NCBI GenBank assembly: GCA_001704575.1 | Contig: MCAW01000003.1 | Span: 199,886-263,885, forward strand | DNA from: Methylophilales bacterium LSUCC0135 | GTDB lineage: Bacteria > Pseudomonadota > Gammaproteobacteria > Burkholderiales > Methylophilaceae | Reading direction: 5' to 3' | Length of the DNA stretch: 64,000 nt | Shown here: positions 1-8,946 of the stretch, one piece after another | Layout of the letters: each line of letters starts with the position of its first letter | Numbering within the stretch: position 1 is the first letter of the stretch | Program-made: the position numbers and the translations under genes | The notes under the pieces: model-generated | Databases searched by the model: none | Seen by the model: the letters and a program-made list of their open reading frames with translations, nothing else | Told to the model about the DNA's origin: nothing

Positions 1-1575
1 GTTGGCTGTGCCGCCGACTTCAAAATGCAACTTGATATTCTTGCCGAAATGCTGCGTCAGCGCGGCGCGCAGTTTTTCCTGATAACTCTGATCCAGCAGG
101 TGTTTGTGTGCTTCGGGTACCAGCAGATAAAAGTTGTGCGCATCATGGCGCAGCAGTTCGCAGTTCTGCGCCAATGCGCGGGCCAGCCCCAGCTTCAGCG
201 CATCCACCAGCCGCCGCCAGTTGCCATCGAAAGCGGGCATTTCGAGTTCAGCCGCTGGTTCGGGATCGGGTGTGACAGGTTTTTCTTCGATGGACTTAGG
301 GAGGGGGGCTGCGGATTCGGCTTCAGCGCTGTCCGGCGCAGGGGTATCTGCAATCGGAGGCGGGGGCGTCTTCGGTGGATTTGCAATAGATCTTCTTATT
401 CCGGCTTCGGCTACTCCGGCCGCTTCCGGCGCCACGCCGGGGACGGTTCGGGGTGAATTTCCGGCTGGCTTGTTGGTGGCGTCGTTCTGGTCTGACGGCA
501 TGAATGCCAGCATGCGTAGCAGCGACATACTGAACCCGGCGAAGTCGTCGGGCGCCAGGCTGATATCACGGCGCCCCAACAATGCGATCTGATAAAACAG
601 CTGCACCTGTTCTGCGCTGAGTGTTTGCGCGAGTCGGATCAATCTTGCATATTCCGGCAGTTCTTGCGACAGGTTGCCGGGTGCAGTCTGGCAAACGGCA
701 ATTTGGTAAAGCAGGCTGGCAAGGTCGCCGAGCGCAGCTTCGAACGAGAGACTGCGCTGCTCCATTTGCCGGGCATATTCCAGCAGACTGTTGCCATCCT
801 GGCTGGCCAGGCTATCGAGCAGGTCGAACAGATAGCTCTGATCGATTGCACCGAGCATGGCGCGCACTTCATTATCGCGCACCTCACTTCCGCCGTATGC
901 GATTGCCTGATCCAGCAGCGACAGCGCATCGCGCATGCTGCCGTTGGCAGCCCGTGCGACCAGTTGCAGGGCAACGCTATCGTATGGAATGTTTTCCTGA
1001 GCGAGGATGGATTGCAAATGCTCGCTGATGCCACTGGCTGACATCTGGCGCAGATTGAACTGCAGGCAGCGTGACAGAACCGTGACCGGGACTTTTTGCG
1101 GGTCGGTGGTTGCCAGAATGAACTTGACGTGCGCGGGCGGTTCTTCAAGGGTCTTCAGCATGGCGTTGAACGCGTGTCCGGTCAGCTGATGCACTTCGTC
1201 CAGCATGTAGACTTTGTAACGCCCTTGTGTCGGTGCATAGACCGCTTTTTCAAGCAAAGCCGTCATGTCATCGACGCCGCGGTTGGAAGCGGCATCCATC
1301 TCGACGTAATCAATGAAGCTGCCCTGGTCGATGGCGATACAGGCCGAACAGCGGCCGCAGGGTTTCGAGCTTATACCTGCTTCACAGTTGAGCGACTTTG
1401 CCAGAATTCTGGAGAGCGTGGTTTTGCCGACACCACGCGTGCCGGTGAAGAGATAAGCGTGATGCAGACGTTGCTGGTCAAGCGCATTGCTGAGCGCACG
1501 CACGACATGGTCCTGACCGACCAGCGTTTCAAACGATTTTGGACGCCATTTTCGAGCCAGAACCTGATAACTCAT
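1..1575 (-). CDS. dnaX: DNA polymerase III subunits gamma/tau, C-terminus beyond the left edge
   Basis: Clamp-loader ATPase that loads the beta clamp and couples the replicative polymerases. The reading frame is open from the ATG at 1575 to base 1, so only the first 525 codons are visible. Walker A GTRGVGKT lies at residues 45-52, the zinc-module cysteines at 64, 73, 76 and 79 (same spacing as E. coli), and DEVHQL is the Walker B region. After about residue 370 the protein becomes a Pro/Ala/Glu-rich linker typical of the tau-specific part, then begins a folded tail. I saw no obvious A-rich slippery heptamer in the visible part, so a gamma product by frameshift is not supported. The SRP RNA lies just upstream on the same strand, a common bacterial order. 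Confidence 0.97.
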   Translation of the reverse strand, partial: MSYQVLARKWRPKSFETLVGQDHVVRALSNALDQQRLHHAYLFTGTRGVGKTTLSRILAKSLNCEAGISSKPCGRCSACIAIDQGSFIDYVEMDAASNRGVDDMTALLEKAVYAPTQGRYKVYMLDEVHQLTGHAFNAMLKTLEEPPAHVKFILATTDPQKVPVTVLSRCLQFNLRQMSASGISEHLQSILAQENIPYDSVALQLVARAANGSMRDALSLLDQAIAYGGSEVRDNEVRAMLGAIDQSYLFDLLDSLASQDGNSLLEYARQMEQRSLSFEAALGDLASLLYQIAVCQTAPGNLSQELPEYARLIRLAQTLSAEQVQLFYQIALLGRRDISLAPDDFAGFSMSLLRMLAFMPSDQNDATNKPAGNSPRTVPGVAPEAAGVAEAGIRRSIANPPKTPPPPIADTPAPDSAEAESAAPLPKSIEEKPVTPDPEPAAELEMPAFDGNWRRLVDALKLGLARALAQNCELLRHDAHNFYLLVPEAHKHLLDQSYQEKLRAALTQHFGKNIKLHFEVGGTAN

Positions 1576-1689
1576 ATTGACAGAAGCCTCTGATCAGGAG
1601 ATTGAGAATTTGTATGCAACGTCTGTACTCCAGCTCAAAACATGGCCCAAGCCTAAGCCGCATCCAGCTTTAAACGCTCTGAAAAAGAA

Positions 1690-1786
1690 GGGGCGAGCCT
1701 AACCCCCGGCACTTGCTTCGATAGTTGTGGCTGCTTCCTTCCGGACCTGACCAGGTTGGCTACCTTGCAATGCGGGGAGGCCCGCC
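1690..1786 (-). ncRNA. ffs: Signal recognition particle 4.5S RNA (small bacterial type)
   Basis: On the minus strand the 5' GGCGGGCCTCCCC pairs with the 3' GGCTCGCCCC. The apical domain carries the universal SRP core: GGTCAGGTCCGGAAGGAAGCAGCC, split here as GGTCAGGTCCGG and AAGGAAGCAGCC (about 1725-1750). Length is close to 97 nt, as expected for the short SRP RNA that binds Ffh. A T-rich run follows the 3' end (CTTCTTTTTC on the minus strand) and probably terminates it before dnaX. The exact ends are estimates. Confidence 0.95.
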
Positions 1787-1857
1787 TTGATGTATTTTAC
1801 CCCAAAACTGGCGCCAGCCGCATGTATGCGCAATACGAAAATTCTCTGCATTCCGGT

Positions 1858-1886
1858 TTGGTAACGGACAATAGTTGCGCTATAAT
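1858..1886 (+). promoter_or_regulatory. Sigma-70 promoter of tRNA-Ser
   Basis: The -35 TTGGTA (1858-1863) and a perfect -10 TATAAT (1881-1886) are separated by 17 bp. The tRNA begins 14 bp after the -10, which suits a short 5' leader. Confidence 0.75.
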
Positions 1887-1900
1887 CCCGCCTCCAAACC

Positions 1901-1990
1901 GGAGAGGTGGATGAGTGGTTTAAGTCACCACCCTGGAAAGGTGGCACAGGGGCAACTCTGTCGAGGGTTCGAATCCCTCCCTCTCCGCCA
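1901..1990 (+). tRNA. tRNA-Ser, anticodon GGA
   Basis: The acceptor stem GGAGAGG pairs with CCTCTCC, and CCA is encoded at 1988-1990. The anticodon arm CCACCCTGGAAAGGTGG shows anticodon GGA (Ser codons TCC/TCT). A long variable arm and the T-loop GGTTCGAATCC are typical of class II tRNA-Ser. The gene stands alone, read from the promoter just upstream. Confidence 0.97.
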
Positions 1991-2099
1991 AGATTTTCGT
2001 ATACAGCATACTCAGTCTCGCCAATTTTTTCAGGCAGTTTACTTAGCATCCTGCTCGCTGTCGTCTTGTAACTATCTTCACGTAATATGATTAACATGA

Positions 2100-3461
2100 A
2101 TGAGTTGCATGGACGATTTTGATCTAATGAGGCATGACGAATCTCAGGATGTCAGTCTTAAAGAGGCTTTCTGGTACTGGCTCAAGCTGGGCTTCATCAG
2201 TTTTGGAGGCCCGGCCGGGCAGATCGCCATCATGCATCACGATCTGGTCGAGAAAAAACACTGGATATCCGAAAAACGGTTTCTGCATGCACTGAACTAC
2301 TGCATGTTGTTGCCCGGGCCGGAAGCCCAGCAACTGGCTACCTACATCGGCTGGCTGCTGCACCGTACCTGGGGTGGCATCATTGCGGGTGGGCTCTTCG
2401 TGTTGCCGTCGCTGTTGATTCTGATTCTGCTGACGTGGATATATCTGAGTTACGGTCATCTGCCACAGATTGCCGGTGCACTTTATGGCATCAAGCCGGC
2501 GGTCGTCGGCATCGTGCTGTTTGCCGCATACAGAATCGGCTCACGCGTGCTGAAACACCCGATTCTCTGGATACTTTCTGTCGCCGCCTTCATCGCGGTG
2601 GCCGGGTTTTCCGTGCCTTTCCCTTATGTGATATTGAGTGCCGCAATCCTGGGCTATGCCGGCAGCCGTATCCGGCCTGCCATTTTCAGCCATGCAGCCA
2701 GTGCAGGTGCACAAGTGGAGTCATCCAGCAAAGCCATCATCGGCGATCATACGCCGACGCCTGATCATGCTGTTTTTCGCTGGCCGCATTTTTTCCGCTT
2801 GCTGGCAGCGGGCTTTGCGATCTGGGCGCTGGCGTTCGGCCTGTTGATCTGGTTGTTCGGCTGGCAAGCCACGCTGACACAAATGGGCTGGTTCTTTACC
2901 AAGGCGGCTTTGCTTACTTTCGGCGGCGCCTATGCGGTGCTACCTTATGTCAATGAAGCTGCCGTACAGACGTACGCATGGCTGACGCCGGGGCAAATGA
3001 TGGACGGTCTCGCGCTTGGCGAGTCGACCCCTGGGCCGTTGATCATGCTGGTAGCTTTCGTTGGATTTGTCGGCGGCTGGACCCAGCAGATTTTCGGCAG
3101 CGACAGTCTGTTTCTGGCCGGTGCGCTGGCAGCCTGTGTCGCGACATTCTTTACCTTTCTGCCTTCATTCCTGTTTATCTTCATCGGTGCGCCTTTCATT
3201 GAATCTTCGCATGGCAATCTCAAGTTCAGCGCACCGCTGACAGGCATCACGGCGGCCATTGTCGGTGTCATTTTCAATCTGGCACTGTACTTTGCCTATC
3301 ACGTCATCTGGCCTGCAGGTTGGGCTGACAAGCTGGATCTTTTTTCACTGATGGCAACCCTGGCAGCCTTGACAGGTCTGTTTTATTACAAGATCGGCAT
3401 ATTGCGTCTCATCGGTGGCTTTGCTCTGGCGGGCATTGCTAATCATGCCTTGCTGGCTTGA
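2100..3461 (+). CDS. chrA: Chromate transporter, CHR superfamily (two-domain form)
   Basis: Predicted inner-membrane anion carrier that exports chromate. The 453 residues fall into two homologous CHR halves. The first has FISFGGPAGQIAIMH near residue 30 and LPGPEAQQLATYIG near 75; the second has LLTFGGAYAVLPYV near 275 and ESTPGPLIMLVAFVG near 305. About ten to twelve hydrophobic segments separate them, and this duplicated layout is the usual long-chain ChrA. No strong Shine-Dalgarno precedes 2100; ATGs at 2109 and 2127 are alternatives. There is no chrB regulator nearby, so the true substrate (chromate or another anion) is inferred from family membership only. Confidence 0.88.
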   Translation: MSCMDDFDLMRHDESQDVSLKEAFWYWLKLGFISFGGPAGQIAIMHHDLVEKKHWISEKRFLHALNYCMLLPGPEAQQLATYIGWLLHRTWGGIIAGGLFVLPSLLILILLTWIYLSYGHLPQIAGALYGIKPAVVGIVLFAAYRIGSRVLKHPILWILSVAAFIAVAGFSVPFPYVILSAAILGYAGSRIRPAIFSHAASAGAQVESSSKAIIGDHTPTPDHAVFRWPHFFRLLAAGFAIWALAFGLLIWLFGWQATLTQMGWFFTKAALLTFGGAYAVLPYVNEAAVQTYAWLTPGQMMDGLALGESTPGPLIMLVAFVGFVGGWTQQIFGSDSLFLAGALAACVATFFTFLPSFLFIFIGAPFIESSHGNLKFSAPLTGITAAIVGVIFNLALYFAYHVIWPAGWADKLDLFSLMATLAALTGLFYYKIGILRLIGGFALAGIANHALLA

Positions 3462-3587
3462 ACACCCGCTAAAACAGACTTGATTTTATTTCCCCGGAGA
3501 TTCACGATAGGCACGTAACACTGAAAAAAAAGGAAACATGACAAAAAAGTAGTCTTCGAACAACAACAAGCTATGGGGGTGGTAAGT

Positions 3588-4196
3588 ATGAATCCGTTTA
3601 CGCTATTCCGACTGTTTTTCAGACCAACGTCTGGCTGGGAATCCCTGATGGCAAGCCAGCCGTCCATGCACAGGCTGTTTCTCCTGCATGTATTGCCTTT
3701 CGCGCTGATTCCTCCGCTGATGATTTTTATCGCAGGCCAGAATCACGCAATATTGTTTTTTGATCTTCTACCCGGCAGCAAGTTGTTGCTTGTGGCCTTG
3801 ATACTCTTTCTGATTCAACTGGTCGTGGTGCCGGTGATGGCAACCATCATCAGGCAGTTGGCGGAAATTGCCGATTCACACCCGACTTACCGGGAATCCT
3901 TCATACTTGCCGCTGTTGCGCCTACACCCTTGTGGATGGCGCCGGTGTTTCTGCTGGTGCCGGACATCCTGATCAACATTTTCGTGACCTCGCTGGCGAT
4001 GATGGCATCGGCCGGATTCATTTATTACGGTATCCCCACCGTGTTCAAGATCAGGGAGCAGGGCCATGTTCATCTGCTGTTCGGCGCCATTCTGATGGCT
4101 GGTGCGACGGCCTGGGGGTTTCTCATGGTGGCTACGCTGGTGATATGGGGTAGCGTGCAGAACCTGCAGTTTGCTGCCAGTGCTGTTGCCGGTTAG
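3588..4196 (+). CDS. Yip1-family inner-membrane protein
   Basis: A 202-residue protein with about five membrane segments (near residues 35-60, 70-95, 110-135, 140-160 and 170-195). It starts with MNPFTLFRLFFRP, a typical opening of bacterial Yip1-domain proteins. The longer frame from 3573 adds only MGVVS; the ATG at 3588 is preferred because of that conserved opening. Function is unknown in the family; some members sit near envelope or trafficking genes. A strong hairpin terminator follows the stop. Confidence 0.7.
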   Translation: MNPFTLFRLFFRPTSGWESLMASQPSMHRLFLLHVLPFALIPPLMIFIAGQNHAILFFDLLPGSKLLLVALILFLIQLVVVPVMATIIRQLAEIADSHPTYRESFILAAVAPTPLWMAPVFLLVPDILINIFVTSLAMMASAGFIYYGIPTVFKIREQGHVHLLFGAILMAGATAWGFLMVATLVIWGSVQNLQFAASAVAG

Positions 4197-4213
4197 CTGG
4201 ATTTCTGCTGACG

Positions 4214-4238
4214 AGGCCACGCCATGCGTGGCCTTTTT
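4214..4238 (+). terminator. Rho-independent terminator after the Yip1-family gene
   Basis: A 9-bp perfect stem AGGCCACGC / GCGTGGCCT with a 3-nt loop is followed by TTTT, starting 17 bp after the stop codon. Confidence 0.85.
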
Positions 4239-4351
4239 AATGCACGGTATTTTCCATTACGTGAGCTAATCGAGAACGAATGTGCATAAAATGAGTCCAC
4301 ATTGGCTGTAGTGGCAAACAACTAAAAAGCTGTTCCGGAGAGAGTGAAGGT

Positions 4352-4894
4352 ATGAAACGCGCTTTATTGACTTTGATCGTATTGGTGGGGATGCATATGG
4401 GTGCAGGTTTGGCGCAGGCAAGTTGTGAAGGTATTTACAATCACCAGTTCAAGACATTGCAGGGCGGAGAGATCGATCTTTGCGATTACCAGAAACAACC
4501 TGTGCTGTTGGTCAATACTGCGAGCAAGTGCGGTTTTACTCCCCAGTTCGAAAAACTTGAAAACATGTATCAACGTTACAAGAAGCAGGGTCTGGTAGTG
4601 CTGGGCTTTCCTTCCAATGATTTCAGGCAGGAGCTTTCCAGCAACAAGGAGATCGGCGAATTCTGCCGCAAGACCTATTCTGTTGATTTTCCGATGATGG
4701 CGCAGTCCTCCGTTGTAGGTCCCAATGCCAATCCGCTTTACAAGCAACTGGCTGCCATCACCAAAGAGCCGCCGATGTGGAACTTCTACAAATATCTGAT
4801 TCTGCCCGGCGGCAAGGATATCCATGTCTACAGCAGTTCAGTCGATCCAGAGTCTACCGCCGTCATGAGCAGACTCAAACCACACCTTAAGTAA
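4352..4894 (+). CDS. Periplasmic glutathione peroxidase (cysteine type)
   Basis: A thiol peroxidase that reduces H2O2 or lipid hydroperoxides. The first 23 residues form a Sec signal peptide ending AQA-SC, so it acts in the periplasm rather than the cytoplasm. The peroxidatic cysteine is Cys60 in NTASKCGFTPQ; GFPSNDFRQE and PMWNFYKYLI supply the other conserved catalytic residues (Gln, Trp, Asn). Length (180 aa) is normal for bacterial GPx plus a leader. The codon is TGC, so it is not a selenoprotein. Bacterial enzymes of this type usually use thioredoxin-like donors rather than glutathione; which donor acts in this periplasm is not visible. Confidence 0.92.
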   Translation: MKRALLTLIVLVGMHMGAGLAQASCEGIYNHQFKTLQGGEIDLCDYQKQPVLLVNTASKCGFTPQFEKLENMYQRYKKQGLVVLGFPSNDFRQELSSNKEIGEFCRKTYSVDFPMMAQSSVVGPNANPLYKQLAAITKEPPMWNFYKYLILPGGKDIHVYSSSVDPESTAVMSRLKPHLK

Positions 4895-4942
4895 ACTATC
4901 AATAATTAATTTTAATTAATTGATTTAATTAATATTAAATTT

Positions 4943-4970
4943 TTCCGTATTTGCAAGTTAGAATACGGAA
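4943..4970 (+). promoter_or_regulatory. Hairpin that ends at the srkA start codon
   Basis: An 8-bp perfect inverted repeat, TTCCGTAT (4943-4950) and ATACGGAA (4963-4970), with a 12-nt loop abuts the ATG at 4971. The only Shine-Dalgarno-like sequence, ACGGA, is inside the 3' arm, so the folded form would hide it. A 45-bp tract of A+T repeats (TTAATTAAT units, 4905-4940) precedes it and could hold the promoter. Confidence 0.45.
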
Positions 4971-5981
4971 ATGACACAACATCAACCGCCATTCTTTCAG
5001 CTCGGACCGGACTGCATACTCAATGCAGTCGAGTCGGCCGGGCTGCGGCCGGACGGGCGTCTGCTCGCTCTCAACAGTTATGAGAATCGCGTCTATCAGA
5101 TAGGCATCGACGATGCTGCGCCGGTCGTGGTCAAGTTCTATCGCCCGCACCGCTGGTCCGATGCGCAGATTCTCGAAGAACATGCTTTTGTGCGCGAACT
5201 GGCCGATGCGGAAATACCTGTGGTTGCGCCGCTGGAGATAAATGGCCGGACACTGCTGCATTACAGGCATGAAGACAGCGATTTCCGTTTTGCCGTTTTT
5301 CCGAGGCAGGGTGGCCGGACGCCTGAACTCGACCATGCCGGTAATCTCGAATGGCTGGGCAGGTTCATAGGCCGTATTCACGCCATTGGAGCGCTGAAAA
5401 CCTTTGATCTGCGGCCATCACTGGATATCGAAAGTTTCGGGCTGGAGCCGCTCGATTATTTGCTGACACATGACTTTATCCCGCAGGAGTTACGCGAGGT
5501 TTATGCCGGTGTCGCTGCGCAGGCGCTGGAGGGTGTGAGTCGTTGTTATGGTCGCGCCGGGCGGGTTGCCATCATTCGCCTGCATGGTGATTGCCACATG
5601 GGCAACGTGTTGTGGACCGATGATGGCCCGCATTTCGTTGATTTTGATGATAGCCGTAACGGGCCCGCCATCCAGGATATCTGGATGCTGTTCTCCGGAG
5701 AGCGTAACGAAATGGCCAGGCAGTTGGATGACTTTCTCGCCGGTTATGAGGATTTCAAGGCGTTCGACGCGCATGAACTGTATCTGGTGGAAGCCTTGCG
5801 TACCTTGCGGCTGATTCATTACGCTGCCTGGCTTGCGCGGCGCTGGGATGATCCCGCGTTCCCGGCAGCGTTTCCATGGTTCAATACGCAGCGATACTGG
5901 CAGGATCGAATTCTGGAGTTGCGCGAGCAGATAGCGCTGATGGATGAACCGCCGTTGGGCGCCGGCAACGGCAATTTCTGA
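4971..5981 (+). CDS. srkA: Stress response Ser/Thr protein kinase of the YihE/RdoA type
   Basis: Cytoplasmic kinase with the aminoglycoside-phosphotransferase/choline-kinase fold. In E. coli it counters envelope and oxidative stress and MazEF killing. The 336 residues match the family length. The nucleotide-binding lysine is in VVVKFYRPHRW (residue 55). The catalytic loop HGDCHMGNVL is at 205-214 with Asp207, and the metal-binding FVDFDDS is at 222-228. The start abuts a hairpin that could control translation. The stop is 8 bp from the convergent histidine kinase. In enterobacteria srkA neighbours dsbA; here it follows a periplasmic peroxidase, a related redox context. Confidence 0.92.
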   Translation: MTQHQPPFFQLGPDCILNAVESAGLRPDGRLLALNSYENRVYQIGIDDAAPVVVKFYRPHRWSDAQILEEHAFVRELADAEIPVVAPLEINGRTLLHYRHEDSDFRFAVFPRQGGRTPELDHAGNLEWLGRFIGRIHAIGALKTFDLRPSLDIESFGLEPLDYLLTHDFIPQELREVYAGVAAQALEGVSRCYGRAGRVAIIRLHGDCHMGNVLWTDDGPHFVDFDDSRNGPAIQDIWMLFSGERNEMARQLDDFLAGYEDFKAFDAHELYLVEALRTLRLIHYAAWLARRWDDPAFPAAFPWFNTQRYWQDRILELREQIALMDEPPLGAGNGNF

Positions 5982-5989
5982 TGCGCTGA

Positions 5990-7783
5990 TTATTTTTTGA
6001 CCGGCAGAAACAGTGTGATGGTGGTGCCTTTGTCTGGCGTGCTGTCGACTTCAATTCGGCCGTGATGATGGTCCATGATCTGTTTCACCAGGGTCATGCC
6101 GAGTCCGGTGCCGGGGATATGGCCGCTGGTATCGCCGCGATAGAACTTGTCGAATATCCGTCCCATGACTTCGCTGCTCATGCCGATGCCTCGATCAGTA
6201 ATCCTGATGGCGACTTCTGTCGGTTTCGACAGTGTTGCTGCGAGAGTGACTTCGCTGTCTTTGGACGAGAACTTGAACGCATTGCTCAGGCAGTTTTTCA
6301 GTGCCTGCGCGATTTTCTCCTCATCCACCCATACTTGCGGAAGTTCGGGTATCGGTTCAAGTGTGACCTTGCGTGGATCGCCTGCCAGCATGAACGTGCT
6401 GGCAATAGTTTTCAAAATCCTGTGGATGTCGGCGGGCTGCAAATGGAACACTTTGTCCGCGCGCGATTCAATCAGCGCGACATCAAGCAATTCCTCCAGC
6501 AGATAGACAATGCTTTGCGCCTGCCGGTAGATCGCTTCGATCATTTCCTTCTGCTGCGACACGCTCAGTTCACGCGTCTGTAAAAGCTCGGAGTACCCCA
6601 GTACAGTCGACATCGGCGTACGCAGCTCATGCGCCGCTGTCGTGATGAATTCCGATTTCATGCGGTCGATCTTGGATAGTTCGGTGATGTCCTGGAAGTA
6701 GTGAATCGATTGAATCTGGGCGCGGTCGAGTTTGAGGATGAAATGCGAGACGACATGCAGATCCGGATTCTGGAATTCAATGATGACGGCTGGCGCGTCA
6801 GCTTCAGGTTGCGGAATGCTGTTGCCGCATAGCTTTTGTAAGGCGGCGCCGAATTCGGCTTCGCTGATGTTCGTCAGCGTCGATGCCGTCAGCCCGGTCA
6901 TGTTGCTGAATGCGCTGTTCTGATAAGCAAGATGGCCTTTGTCGTCGAAAGCGACAATGCCGACCGGGGAACACTCGATCAAGCTGCGGAACTTGAATTC
7001 CGACTGCTGCAACGCATTCAGCTTGTCGCTGATTTCATTCGACATCATGTTGAACGAATCACCCACTTCGCGCATTTCGGCAATACCCAATGGGCGGATA
7101 ACGTAGCTGAAATCACCGGCCTTGAATCTGTCAGCCGCCATGGTCAATTCCTGCAAGGGCCGTTTGATCGTGAAATAAACACCGATCAGAAGAAAAAGCA
7201 GGACGATGCTGAACAGCCCTGCGATCGTCAGTTCCTCGGTCATGATCTCGCCCCAACGTTGATCTTTCATGATCTGCAGATTGATGACGACCAGCACGAC
7301 TCCCAGCCTCGTGCTCCTGATCTGGTCAGCCGCTGGAGGCCAATCGAAAGATTGGGCGAAAGACATACTGGAGGATCGCCTGTCGGAAATGGTCAGAAGC
7401 GGGCCCTGTTTTTCCAGTTCATGCAGAATGGTTTTATCAATACCGGATATGTTGGTAGCGGGTTTGCCGATGTTCTCGATGCGGCTTGAGAAAACAATAT
7501 TGCGCTCGGGATCCAGCACCAGAATCTGTTCGAAGCGTGGGTCCGTTGCCGATTGCGCGATAATTTCCTTCAGAAGAAAGTGATCCTTGCTTGTTGTGCG
7601 CTCTGCGACCAGCCCGATGCGGGCAATTTCTGAACGGCCAAGATTCTCTGCCTCTTCAGAAATACGGCTTTGGGAGATGGTGAAACTGGTGAATACCGAG
7701 AGCAGTAACAGAAAAACCGCTGTAATGATCCCCCAAATGAAAATGAGTCTGGCGAGGCTGGCGGGGAAGGTTTTTTTTGCCAT
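5990..7783 (-). CDS. Membrane-bound PAS histidine kinase partnered with a binding protein
   Basis: Two-component sensor of 597 residues. Order of parts: TM1 about 12-34; periplasmic domain about 35-185; TM2 about 190-212; HAMP about 212-262; PAS about 265-380 (SLIECSPVGIVAFDDKGHLAYQNSAF); HisKA with phospho-acceptor His in TTAAHELRTPMSTVLGYSEL (about 390); and a C-terminal HATPase with N box NCLSNAFKFSS, G1 DRGIGM and G2 GTGLGMTL. No response regulator lies next to it. It starts 21 bp after the stop of an orphan periplasmic binding protein on the same strand, so the two are very likely co-transcribed, and the binding protein may present ligand to the periplasmic domain. Confidence 0.93.
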   Translation of the reverse strand: MAKKTFPASLARLIFIWGIITAVFLLLLSVFTSFTISQSRISEEAENLGRSEIARIGLVAERTTSKDHFLLKEIIAQSATDPRFEQILVLDPERNIVFSSRIENIGKPATNISGIDKTILHELEKQGPLLTISDRRSSSMSFAQSFDWPPAADQIRSTRLGVVLVVINLQIMKDQRWGEIMTEELTIAGLFSIVLLFLLIGVYFTIKRPLQELTMAADRFKAGDFSYVIRPLGIAEMREVGDSFNMMSNEISDKLNALQQSEFKFRSLIECSPVGIVAFDDKGHLAYQNSAFSNMTGLTASTLTNISEAEFGAALQKLCGNSIPQPEADAPAVIIEFQNPDLHVVSHFILKLDRAQIQSIHYFQDITELSKIDRMKSEFITTAAHELRTPMSTVLGYSELLQTRELSVSQQKEMIEAIYRQAQSIVYLLEELLDVALIESRADKVFHLQPADIHRILKTIASTFMLAGDPRKVTLEPIPELPQVWVDEEKIAQALKNCLSNAFKFSSKDSEVTLAATLSKPTEVAIRITDRGIGMSSEVMGRIFDKFYRGDTSGHIPGTGLGMTLVKQIMDHHHGRIEVDSTPDKGTTITLFLPVKK

Positions 7784-7804
7784 GCGCTTCAGGGTGAACT
7801 CGCC

Positions 7805-8761
7805 CTAGTCAAGAAGGCTGTCGTTGGCCAGCAGGCTGATATCCGGCATGGTGTTGAGCAGACCGGATGCCAGCATGGTTTCGCCAAGATGGCGTGCCGT
7901 TTCCATGATTTCAGGTTGCTTGCCGCCGAGCCATTGACGATTTGCCATCCTGTCCGGCAATTCCAGGTCGCTGAATAATCCGGTGATCTCGTCGTGTGGC
8001 ACATCGAGCCGTTTGGCCAGATAGCCTGCGTACTTTTCCGGGTCAGCCTGCCAGCGTTCGAGTGCCCTGAAATGACCTTGCACGGCTTCTCTTATACCTT
8101 CCCGTTGCTTGTTCAGTACGTCTGTACGCACGGTGATGACGTCGATGATGTTGCCGGGAATCTCACTACTGGTAAATATGGATTTCATGCCGGCCTTGAT
8201 CAGCTGGTTCTTGACCGGTTCATAAGTCACCAGTGCTTCAACCAGACCGTTGTGATAGGACTGGATATGTTCATCGATACTCAGATAAACAATCTCGATA
8301 TCATCCGGCGCTAATCCCGCCGCCTTCAATGCAGCATCGAGCATCACCGCGCCGGTTGCAGTATGTTCCACGCCTATTCTCAGGCCTTTGATGCCTGCCA
8401 GGGATTCAACATTGGCAGGAACCAGCAGCGCATCTGCGCCCATAGATACATCCAGCACGCAGACCACGCTGAGTCGAATGCCCCGCTCCAGCGCAGTCAG
8501 CACTTCATCCAGTGTCAGGCAGGCGCCCTCGACAACGTGCGAACCGAGCGCCCGGATATTGGCCGTGGCATTGGGCGTTTCAACCAGCCGGACCAGGGCA
8601 GGGTCCATGACGTCGAGCGAGCGGGCGAGATAAAGGAATTCGTAACCCGGCCACATGTGGGCGGCGATACGCACCGGCTGCGATCGCTTCAAGCTGCAAC
8701 TGCTTGCGGTCAGGCTGAGCGAGGCGGCAAGGCTCAACTTGAGCCACTCTCTGCGGTTCAT
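7805..8761 (-). CDS. Orphan NMT1/THI5-like periplasmic binding protein, probable lipoprotein
   Basis: 318 residues from the ATG at 8761; the longer frame to 8908 lacks family homology and overlaps the terminator region. The N-terminus MNRREWLKLSLAASLSL followed by TASSC looks like a lipoprotein (or Tat-like) leader with Cys near residue 22. The mature part follows the NMT1/SsuA fold: IAAHMWPGYEFLYLAR, VEGACLTLDEVLTALERG, LRIGVEHTATGAVML and LVTYEPVKNQLIKAGMKSIF. There is no ABC permease or ATPase gene nearby. The histidine kinase follows after 21 bp, which suggests a sensory rather than a transport role. The ligand is unknown; the family binds thiamine precursors, sulfonates, nitrate or similar small molecules. 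Confidence 0.85.
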   Translation of the reverse strand: MNRREWLKLSLAASLSLTASSCSLKRSQPVRIAAHMWPGYEFLYLARSLDVMDPALVRLVETPNATANIRALGSHVVEGACLTLDEVLTALERGIRLSVVCVLDVSMGADALLVPANVESLAGIKGLRIGVEHTATGAVMLDAALKAAGLAPDDIEIVYLSIDEHIQSYHNGLVEALVTYEPVKNQLIKAGMKSIFTSSEIPGNIIDVITVRTDVLNKQREGIREAVQGHFRALERWQADPEKYAGYLAKRLDVPHDEITGLFSDLELPDRMANRQWLGGKQPEIMETARHLGETMLASGLLNTMPDISLLANDSLLD

Positions 8762-8880
8762 GATGACTGGCTTTGCATGTGTATCACAGGGTGCATGATT
8801 GGTACTGCCAATCTTATCAAAATTTTCATGTCCGGCAGGTGAAGATATTCCGGCATACAGCGATTTCTCCATGGACACAT

Positions 8881-8906
8881 AAAAAAGCCCCCACCAAGGT
8901 GGGGGC
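8881..8906 (-). terminator. Terminator of the TonB-receptor gene
   Basis: A 9-bp stem GCCCCCACC / GGTGGGGGC with a 2-nt loop on the plus strand. On the minus strand it is followed by TTTTTT (8886-8881), as expected for a terminator about 40 bp downstream of the receptor stop. Confidence 0.9.
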
Positions 8907-8946
8907 AACTTCTCTGCGTGCGAGGAGATTGGAACTTGTCGCCGGA

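Noticed and set aside
1..1575. Programmed frameshift site in dnaX
   Set aside because: No slippery A-run with a following hairpin was seen in the visible part of the gene.
1699..2097. Open frames over the SRP RNA and tRNA-Ser
   Set aside because: They translate structured RNA genes; no protein evidence.
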